A stretch of 64,000 bases of DNA from Alkalihalobacillus sp. LMS6 (GTDB taxonomy: Bacteria > Bacillota > Bacilli > Bacillales > Bacillaceae_D): positions 48,001 to 112,000 of the forward strand of contig NZ_CP093302.1 in assembly GCF_024362765.1 (NCBI RefSeq), given 5' to 3'. The notes beneath the pieces are model-generated. The model was not told the origin of the DNA. It worked only from the letters and a program-made list of their open reading frames with translations, and made no database searches. The translations under genes and the position numbers were made by a program. Numbering within the stretch: position 1 is the stretch's first letter; the number at the start of each line of letters is the position of its first letter. Positions 56,464-64,000 of this stretch are shown here, one piece after another.

Positions 56464-57402
56464 ATGACGGTCGTAAACAATATTACTGAACTAATTGGAA
56501 ACACACCTTTGGTTAAATTAAATCGTTTAACATCAGAAGAACATGCAGATGTATATTTAAAATTAGAATATCAAAATCCAGGAAGTAGTGTAAAAGATCG
56601 AATTGCCCTGGCAATGATTAATGCTGCGGAGGAATCTGGAGATTTAACGCCAGGAACGGTTATTGTAGAGCCAACAAGCGGAAATACCGGTATTGGTTTA
56701 GCGATGGTTGCTGCTGCTAAAGGATACAAAACAAAACTTGTTATGCCTGAGACAATGAGTTTAGAAAGAAGAAACCTGTTACGAGCCTATGGAGCTGATC
56801 TTGTTTTAACACCTGGACCAGAAGGAATGGGTGGGGCAATTCGAAAAGCAACAGAACTAGCTGAAGAAGATGGTCATTTTATGCCACAGCAATTTGAAAA
56901 CGGTGCAAATCCGAAAATTCATCGTGAAACAACAGGAAAAGAGTTGCTTCAACAAGTTGATGGTCAACTTGATGGCTTCGTAGCAGGAATTGGTACAGGT
57001 GGGACCATTACTGGAGCAGGTGCATTATTAAAAGAACATTTTCCTAACTTGAAAATCGTTGCGATTGAGCCACAAGACTCAGCCGTTTTGTCAGGTGGAA
57101 AGCCGGGACCGCATAAAATTCAAGGAATTGGACCTGGGTTTGTTCCAGGAATTCTTGATACGGAAGTGTATGATGAAATAGTAAAAGTGTCAACAGACCA
57201 AGCATTTGAGCACGCAAGGAGAGCCGCTAAAGAAGAAGGCATTCTTGGAGGGATTTCTTCAGGTGCAGCTATTTATGGAGCGCTACAACTTGCAAAAGAG
57301 TTAGGACCTGGGAAGAAAGTAGTAGCGGTGATTCCGTCAAATGGAGAGCGTTATTTAAGTACTCCTCTTTATCAGTTTGAAGAGGAAGAGGCCAAAGCAT
57401 AA
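56464..57402 (+). CDS. cysK: Cysteine synthase A
   Basis: A 312-residue PLP enzyme that makes cysteine from O-acetylserine and sulfide. [14 protein letters not shown] opens the protein, and [14 protein letters not shown] carries the PLP lysine near residue 43. [10 protein letters not shown] binds the substrate carboxylate, and [12 protein letters not shown] is the phosphate loop. The ATG start follows GAGGAGG. It has its own promoter with a possible operator and a terminator. Confidence 0.96.
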   Translation: MTVVNNITELIGNTPLVKLNRLTSEEHADVYLKLEYQNPGSSVKDRIALAMINAAEESGDLTPGTVIVEPTSGNTGIGLAMVAAAKGYKTKLVMPETMSLERRNLLRAYGADLVLTPGPEGMGGAIRKATELAEEDGHFMPQQFENGANPKIHRETTGKELLQQVDGQLDGFVAGIGTGGTITGAGALLKEHFPNLKIVAIEPQDSAVLSGGKPGPHKIQGIGPGFVPGILDTEVYDEIVKVSTDQAFEHARRAAKEEGILGGISSGAAIYGALQLAKELGPGKKVVAVIPSNGERYLSTPLYQFEEEEAKA

Positions 57403-57439
57403 GGATAAGGGGATATTTTACTTCCCGGGAAATAAAAAG

Positions 57440-57470
57440 AAGCAGGCTCAATTGAGAGTCTGCTTTTATT
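57440..57470 (+). terminator. Terminator after cysK
   Basis: AAGCAGGCTC pairs with GAGTCTGCTT (one G-T pair), loop AATTGA, followed by T. Confidence 0.87.
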
Positions 57471-57524
57471 ATTGTTAGTAGTTTAGTAAAATGAGTCCAT
57501 ATCGTTATGGACGGGGGAAAGAAC

Positions 57525-58949
57525 GTGCACGATCGAAAAACGTTAACAAAGGTTATTGAATTGAACAGTACGGATTGGTTTAGCATTTTTAAACAGCTGA
57601 CAGTAGATGAAAGTCACTATATCTTATTGGAGAGCGGTCGTACGGGTCGTTACAGTATAATGGGGGTAAAGCCTGAAGCCATTATTGAAGGGAAAAATCG
57701 CACATTAAAGGTTCAGCGTGCGGAAGAGGTGGAACAGTACGAGGGAGAACTCCTTGAAAGCCTGGAAAAGGTACTGGAGCCTTATCAAATTCATGAACCT
57801 TTAGCTGTAGATGGGCCGCCTGTACAAGGTGGTGCATTAGGTTATATTAGCTATGATTATGTGCGTCAAATTGAGCTACTGGATACTAGTGCTGAAGATG
57901 ACTTGGATTTCCCAGAGGTTTACTTTATGATGTTTGAAAATCTTTTTATTTATGACCACGAGAAACAAAATGTCTGGTTATGTGCCAATGGAGAGGATCA
58001 AGACGAATTAGAAGCACGTCTATCTTATTACGAAAAGCACTTTACAGAGGTAAAGCGAGAAAGTCAGCCCAAGACCGAAACACATCATACAGTTCCTACC
58101 GAGCAATCAGCTTTAATGGGAACATTAAGTGAAGAGAAATTTGCCGCAGCTGTTGAGCGGATTAAAACGTATATTAGCGAAGGTGACGTCTTCCAGGTGA
58201 ATTTGTCGGTTCGTCATCATAAGAAGAACGACGTAGAGCCTTTCCGTATCTACGAGGCATTAAGGGCGCTCAATCCGTCTCCATATATGAGCTACATTCA
58301 AACTCCAGAGCGACAAATTGTTAGTGCATCTCCAGAGCTTCTTGTGAAAAAAAGAGGAGATGAACTTAGCACGAGACCGATTGCGGGGACAAGATCTAGA
58401 GGACGAACTGAAGAAGAAGACGACTTGTTAAAAGAAGAACTGTTGTCTGATGAAAAAGAACGAGCTGAACACGTGATGCTTGTTGATTTAGAGCGGAATG
58501 ATCTTGGACGTGTGAGCTCATACGGAACAGTAGAAGTAGATGAATTGCTCGTAGTAGAAAAATATTCTCATGTGATGCACTTAGTGTCTAATGTAAAAAG
58601 CAAACTGGCAGAAGGCTATTCCTTATATGATTGCATTCGAGCAGTTTTCCCAGGAGGAACGATAACAGGGGCTCCAAAAGTGAGGACGATGGAAATTATC
58701 GAGGAGCTGGAACCAGTACGAAGAGGGTTGTATACAGGTGCAATCGGTTGGATTGGGTTTCATCAAGATATGGAACTGAATATTGTTATTCGGACAATGA
58801 TATGTCAAGGAGACAATGCGTATGTTCAGGCAGGGGCAGGTGTTGTGATTGATTCTAATCCTGCTTTTGAATATAAGGAATCTCTAAAAAAAGCACGAGC
58901 TTTATGGAATGCTTACGAAATCGCTAAGGAGGAGGTAAGGGAAAGATGA
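57525..58949 (+). CDS. pabB: Aminodeoxychorismate synthase component I
   Basis: A 474-residue chorismate-utilising enzyme that with PabA makes 4-amino-4-deoxychorismate for folate. The N-terminal domain ([14 protein letters not shown]) is followed by the catalytic domain with [21 protein letters not shown], the PIAGTRSRG motif, DLERNDLGR, and [11 protein letters not shown]. The PIAGT form carries Ala where E. coli PabB has the nucleophilic Lys. GTG 57525 has GGGGGAAAG upstream; ATG 57507 has none. First gene of the folate operon. Confidence 0.94.
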   Translation: MHDRKTLTKVIELNSTDWFSIFKQLTVDESHYILLESGRTGRYSIMGVKPEAIIEGKNRTLKVQRAEEVEQYEGELLESLEKVLEPYQIHEPLAVDGPPVQGGALGYISYDYVRQIELLDTSAEDDLDFPEVYFMMFENLFIYDHEKQNVWLCANGEDQDELEARLSYYEKHFTEVKRESQPKTETHHTVPTEQSALMGTLSEEKFAAAVERIKTYISEGDVFQVNLSVRHHKKNDVEPFRIYEALRALNPSPYMSYIQTPERQIVSASPELLVKKRGDELSTRPIAGTRSRGRTEEEDDLLKEELLSDEKERAEHVMLVDLERNDLGRVSSYGTVEVDELLVVEKYSHVMHLVSNVKSKLAEGYSLYDCIRAVFPGGTITGAPKVRTMEIIEELEPVRRGLYTGAIGWIGFHQDMELNIVIRTMICQGDNAYVQAGAGVVIDSNPAFEYKESLKKARALWNAYEIAKEEVRER

Positions 58950-59542
58950 TTTTAATGATTGATAACTATGATTCCTTTACGTATAACCTTGTACAATATT
59001 TAGGTGAAATGGGCGAAGAGCTAATCGTCCGTAGAAATGATAAAATCTCGATTAACGAAATTGAGACAACTATGAAACCGACGATGATTATGATTTCACC
59101 AGGTCCATGTACGCCAAATGACGCAGGCATTAGTTTGGAGGTTATCCGACATTTCAGTGGAAAAATACCAATTTTAGGCGTGTGTCTCGGTCATCAAGCG
59201 ATTGCTCAAGCTTTTGGTGGAGTAGTACGCAAGGCAGAGCGCCTCATGCATGGAAAAACATCGCTAATCATGCACGATCAGAACACCATTTTTACAAATC
59301 TGCCGCAGCCTCTTCAAGTAACGAGATACCACTCCCTCATTGTGGACCGGGAAACTTTGCCGGAATGCTTAGAGATTAGTGCAGAAACAAATGAAGGTGA
59401 AATTATGGCGATCCGTCACCGAGAGTATCCGTTAGAAGGGGTGCAGTTTCATCCAGAAGCGATCCTCACTACTGAAGGAAAGAGGATGTTAAAACAGTTT
59501 GTCGAAACATATAAAGGTGAAGTACCGTGTACATTAGTGTAA
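58946..59542 (+). CDS. pabA: Glutamine amidotransferase PabA/TrpG
   Basis: A 198-residue class I glutamine amidotransferase supplying ammonia to PabB; in B. subtilis the same protein also serves anthranilate synthase Trp[19 protein letters not shown], the nucleophile loop [15 protein letters not shown] (catalytic Cys near residue 78) and GVQFHPEAI (catalytic His, Glu) are present. It overlaps pabB by four bases (ATGA) and pabC by 16. Confidence 0.95.
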   Translation: MILMIDNYDSFTYNLVQYLGEMGEELIVRRNDKISINEIETTMKPTMIMISPGPCTPNDAGISLEVIRHFSGKIPILGVCLGHQAIAQAFGGVVRKAERLMHGKTSLIMHDQNTIFTNLPQPLQVTRYHSLIVDRETLPECLEISAETNEGEIMAIRHREYPLEGVQFHPEAILTTEGKRMLKQFVETYKGEVPCTLV

Positions 59543-60375
59543 ATGGACGAGTGGTACAAGATATAGATGCGGTCATTTCTCCATACGATCATGGTTTTCT
59601 ATACGGATTAGGCTTGTTTGAAACCTTTGCTGTAAGAGAAGACAACGTTTTGCTTTTAAATAAACACGTCAATCGTTTAAATCAAAGTGCAAAGGAACTA
59701 GGGGTCCAGTATGTTTTGTCAGAAGACAAAGTACTGAATACAGTTCGCAAGCTATTACAAAAAAATCAAATGAGTGAAGCGTATGTTCGTTGGAATGTTT
59801 CTGCAGGTGTCAGAGAAATTGGTCTGTATAACGAAGAGTTTACATCTCCACAAGAAATCGTTTATGTAAAAGAATTACCTCGCTCTTCTATTTCCGCAAA
59901 ATCACTGCGATCTCTTCAGCTTAACCGCAATACTGTGGAAGGTGAAAGGCGCTATAAGTCACATCATTATTTAAATAATCTTTTAGCAAAAAAAGAAATA
60001 GGAAATCAGACTGGCACAGAAGGTCTGTTTTATACAAAAGAAGGGTATGTGGCAGAAGGCATTGTTTCTAATATATTCTTTGTAAAGGAAGGTGTCGTTT
60101 GTACACCTGCGCTTGAAACGGGTATTTTAAATGGGGTCACGAGACAGTATACGATTGACTGGTGTAAAAAAAACAATCGAACAGTAGTAGAAGGTCTTTT
60201 CACAAAAGAAGATGTGTTTAGAGCAGATGAAGTCTTTCTTACGAATGCCATTCAGGGAATCGTTCCTGTGAACACGTTTGACGAATTAAAAAAGTATCAT
60301 GCAGACCTCGCGCTTAAACTTGCAGAAGACTATAAGCGTGCTGCACACATGCAAGAGGAGGTAGAGGGTGAGTAA
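59527..60375 (+). CDS. pabC: Aminodeoxychorismate lyase
   Basis: A 282-residue fold-type IV PLP enzyme that releases 4-aminobenzoate and pyruvate. [15 protein letters not shown] is the family N-terminus. [14 protein letters not shown] has the PLP lysine near residue 145, and the [11 protein letters not shown] segment binds the cofactor. The GTG start lies within the end of pabA, and the stop overlaps folP by eight bases. Confidence 0.94.
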   Translation: MYISVNGRVVQDIDAVISPYDHGFLYGLGLFETFAVREDNVLLLNKHVNRLNQSAKELGVQYVLSEDKVLNTVRKLLQKNQMSEAYVRWNVSAGVREIGLYNEEFTSPQEIVYVKELPRSSISAKSLRSLQLNRNTVEGERRYKSHHYLNNLLAKKEIGNQTGTEGLFYTKEGYVAEGIVSNIFFVKEGVVCTPALETGILNGVTRQYTIDWCKKNNRTVVEGLFTKEDVFRADEVFLTNAIQGIVPVNTFDELKKYHADLALKLAEDYKRAAHMQEEVEGE

Positions 60376-61192
60376 GCCGGTAAAGATTAACGTGAACAAA
60401 GGTACGAGAACAAAAATTATGGGCATTTTAAATGTGACGCCAGATTCGTTTTCTGATGGGGGTAACTATACGACGGTTGAAGCTGCCATTGATCAAGTCG
60501 CGCAAATGCTAGAAGCTGGCGCCGACATTATTGATATTGGAGGAGAATCGACACGTCCAGGCTACACACCTGTTTCTGTAGAAGAAGAAATTGAGCGGAC
60601 AAGCCCGGTGATTGAAGAGCTCTCAAAGCGTTTTGAGGTTCCTATATCCATTGATACATTTAAAGCGAAAACGGCAGATGAAGCACTTAAGGCAGGCGCT
60701 GCAATTATAAACGATGTCTGGGGAGCGAAAGCAGATACGCAAATGGCGGCTATAGCCGCAAAGCATAAAGCGCCCATTATATTGATGCACAATCGTGAAA
60801 AACAGCAGTATCATTCTTTCATGCCGGATGTTTTGAATGACTTAAAAGAGAGTATTAAGATATGTATAGATGCAGATGTGCAGCCTAATCAAATTTGGTT
60901 AGATCCAGGTGTAGGTTTTCCAAAATCATATGAGCAGAATTTAGAAGTGATGAGAGAGCTTCATCAAATTGTCGAGCTAGGCTACCCTGTTTTATTAGGA
61001 ACTTCAAGGAAGTCTGTCATTGCAAAAACCTTGCATCTACCTGTGCACGACCGAGTTGAAGGAACAGGTGCCACAGTATGCTTAGGTATTGCAAAAGGTG
61101 TAAGTGTGGTACGCGTACATGATGTTAAGGAAATAAAACGAATGGCTGTAATGATGGATGCAATGCTGCAAAGGAGTGACGAAAATGGATAA
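60368..61192 (+). CDS. folP: Dihydropteroate synthase
   Basis: A 274-residue TIM-barrel enzyme, target of sulfonamides, joining 4-aminobenzoate to the pterin diphosphate. MGILNVTPDSFSDGG and GADIIDIGGESTRPG are the signature loops. PISIDTFKAKTADEA, IILMHNR and LGTSRKSVIAKTL complete the active site. The GTG start is preceded by GAGGTAGAG and overlaps pabC. Confidence 0.96.
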   Translation: MSKPVKINVNKGTRTKIMGILNVTPDSFSDGGNYTTVEAAIDQVAQMLEAGADIIDIGGESTRPGYTPVSVEEEIERTSPVIEELSKRFEVPISIDTFKAKTADEALKAGAAIINDVWGAKADTQMAAIAAKHKAPIILMHNREKQQYHSFMPDVLNDLKESIKICIDADVQPNQIWLDPGVGFPKSYEQNLEVMRELHQIVELGYPVLLGTSRKSVIAKTLHLPVHDRVEGTGATVCLGIAKGVSVVRVHDVKEIKRMAVMMDAMLQRSDENG

Positions 61193-61544
61193 AATCTATA
61201 TGAACCAACTTTCTTTTTACGGCTACCATGGGGTGTTCCCTGAGGAGAATAAACTAGGGCAACGGTTCTTAGTAGACTTAGTGTTAGAATTAGATTTGCA
61301 GCCTGCTGCCGATCGTGATGATCTTAATGAATCTGTAGATTATGGAGAGATTTATAAGAGCGTCAAGAAAATCGTTGAAGGGGATCCGGTTAAGCTTGTT
61401 GAAACCATTGCTAAAGGAATCTGTGATGAATTGCTTCAATCATTTAGTAAGATTGAAGCTTGCACAGTGAAGGTTATTAAGCCTGATCCTCCAATTCCAG
61501 GACACTACGACTCGGTTGCAGTGGAGTTGAGACGATCAAGATGA
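61185..61544 (+). CDS. folB: Dihydroneopterin aldolase
   Basis: A 119-residue enzyme that cleaves dihydroneopterin to 6-hydroxymethyl-dihydropterin and glycolaldehyde. FYGYHGVFPEENKLGQRF is the signature, with Glu and Tyr of the active site. YGEIYKSVKKIVEG and VKVIKPDPPIPGHYDSVAVE follow, including the catalytic Lys. ATG 61185 has AAGGAG eight bases upstream. It overlaps folP by eight bases and folK by four. Confidence 0.95.
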   Translation: MDKIYMNQLSFYGYHGVFPEENKLGQRFLVDLVLELDLQPAADRDDLNESVDYGEIYKSVKKIVEGDPVKLVETIAKGICDELLQSFSKIEACTVKVIKPDPPIPGHYDSVAVELRRSR

Positions 61545-62071
61545 GGAATCAAGCCTTTATTGCACTGGGATCAAATTTAGGGAACCGTGAAGAAAATTTA
61601 CTAGCATCTGTCGAACGACTAAACCGTTCTGAAGGAATAAACGTCATTCGATCTTCCTCTATTTATGAAACGGACCCAGTAGGTTATGAAAATCAAGGTC
61701 AGTTTCTTAATATGGTTATAGAAATTTCAACGGTGCATCACCCGTTAGACTTATTAGACATCACGCAACAAATAGAGCTAGATCTTGGACGTGAACGAGA
61801 TATTATCAATGGGCCAAGAACGGTAGACCTCGACATTTTATTGTTTGAGCAGGAGGAACTGGATGTGAATGAGTTACAAATCCCTCATCCAAGAATGTGG
61901 GATCGGGCATTCGTGTTAATTCCTCTTGCTGAAATTGCACCTAAGATAATCAGCGGAAAAAGTGGGCTACCCCTAAAAACAATCATAAACGAGTCGTTTA
62001 TTGATAAAGAGGGTGTGAAATGGTGGAAACAATGGAATGGGGAAGGAATATACGAGCCTATCGAAAGTTAA
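61541..62071 (+). CDS. folK: 6-hydroxymethyl-7,8-dihydropterin pyrophosphokinase
   Basis: A 176-residue kinase that activates hydroxymethyl-dihydropterin with ATP. AFIALGSNLGNREENL opens the protein, and ETDPVGYENQGQFLN and GPRTVDLDILLF are the diagnostic motifs, the last with the metal-binding Asp pair. PHPRMWDRAFVLIPLAEI follows. The ATG overlaps the folB stop and the 3' end overlaps yazB by 52 bases. Confidence 0.95.
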   Translation: MRNQAFIALGSNLGNREENLLASVERLNRSEGINVIRSSSIYETDPVGYENQGQFLNMVIEISTVHHPLDLLDITQQIELDLGRERDIINGPRTVDLDILLFEQEELDVNELQIPHPRMWDRAFVLIPLAEIAPKIISGKSGLPLKTIINESFIDKEGVKWWKQWNGEGIYEPIES

Positions 62072-62226
62072 AGGGCTTTACACAACAAGACTTCGCAAAA
62101 GAGATTCATGTATCTGTATCGCTATTAGGTGAAATCGAACGTGGGATTCGTCATCCTGATGAAGAACTAATAAATCGAATTTGTGCGTGTTTACAAGTCT
62201 CCAAGCAGGATATGATGCAGTTGTAA
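62020..62226 (+). CDS. yazB: XRE-family helix-turn-helix protein YazB
   Basis: A 68-residue single-domain HTH_3 DNA-binding protein. IRAYRKLKGFTQQDFAKEIH is helices 1-2, and VSVSLLGEIERGIRHPDEEL is the recognition helix region. The target is unknown; the same gene ends the folate operon in B. subtilis. ATG 62020 has AGAGGG six bases upstream and lies 52 bases inside folK; ATG 62032 is an alternative. Confidence 0.9.
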   Translation: MVETMEWGRNIRAYRKLKGFTQQDFAKEIHVSVSLLGEIERGIRHPDEELINRICACLQVSKQDMMQL

Positions 62227-63972
<1,746 letters not shown>

Positions 63973-64000
63973 CCCCTGTTGTTCATCCACTATCTCAAGA

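Noticed and set aside
56271-56489. 72-codon frame between hslO and cysK
   Set aside because: It spans the terminator hairpin and the cysK promoter and runs into cysK in another frame; no ribosome site.

Overview
The window is a 64 kb piece of an AT-rich, spore-forming Firmicute chromosome from the family Bacillaceae. It covers the origin-proximal block that in Bacillus subtilis runs from csfB/yaaO to lysS. The evidence is conserved gene order plus sporulation genes that are readable throughout: csfB, abrB, yabG, sspF, spoVG, fin, spoVT, spoVB, yabP, yabQ and spoIIE. Sequence style and inserted genes suggest an alkaliphile-type Bacillus relative, but the genus cannot be fixed from the sequence alone. 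Nearly all genes lie on the + strand, co-directional with replication.

Layout. 1-1.6 kb: a non-coding stretch, a degenerate HD-domain protein and the anti-sigma-G factor csfB. 1.6-8.2 kb: a compact operon (yaaO, tmk, darA, holB, ricT, yabA, trmN6, yazA, rsmI) ending at convergent abrB; yaaR is missing between darA and holB. 8.7-11.5 kb: an inserted nurA-herA pair. 11.5-13.8 kb: metS behind a T-box leader. 13.8-16.5 kb: an inserted ABC-F ATPase with leader peptide and attenuator, and a convergent universal-stress-type gene. 16.6-24.8 kb: tatD, yabE, rnmV, rsmA, yabG, veg, sspF, ispE, purR, ridA. Two copies of a dispersed repeat lie near sspF and spoVG. A 27-codon gene with a sigma-F-type promoter lies between sspF and ispE. 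25.4-34.3 kb: spoVG, glmU, prs, ctc, pth, fin, mfd, spoVT. 34.4-36.8 kb: an inserted Yip1 / murG-paralogue / Yip1 block. 36.9-40.3 kb: spoVB, yabN, rqcP. 40.3-43.8 kb: a second inserted block (HAD phosphatase, 2-hydroxyacid dehydrogenase, Fur-box ferredoxin-NADP reductase, unknown gene). 43.9-52.5 kb: yabP, yabQ, divIC, yabR, tRNA-Met, spoIIE, yabS, yabT, tilS, hprT. 52.5-64 kb: ftsH, coaX, hslO, cysK, the folate operon pabB-pabA-pabC-folP-folB-folK-yazB, then lysS; dusB is missing before lysS.

Functionally the core combines nucleotide, PRPP and folate supply, translation and tRNA/rRNA modification, replication and repair, envelope precursor synthesis, and a dense set of sporulation regulators. 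Sporulation promoters can be read directly: sigma-F at csfB and the 27-codon gene, sigma-G at spoVT, sigma-K at yabG, sigma-H at spoVG, and Spo0A-type at spoIIE and abrB. Novelty is concentrated in four insertions (herA-nurA; leader/ABC-F; murG2/Yip1; HAD-GhrB-FNR), the small sigma-F gene and the dispersed repeats. No CRISPR array, transposase, integrase or prophage gene was seen.
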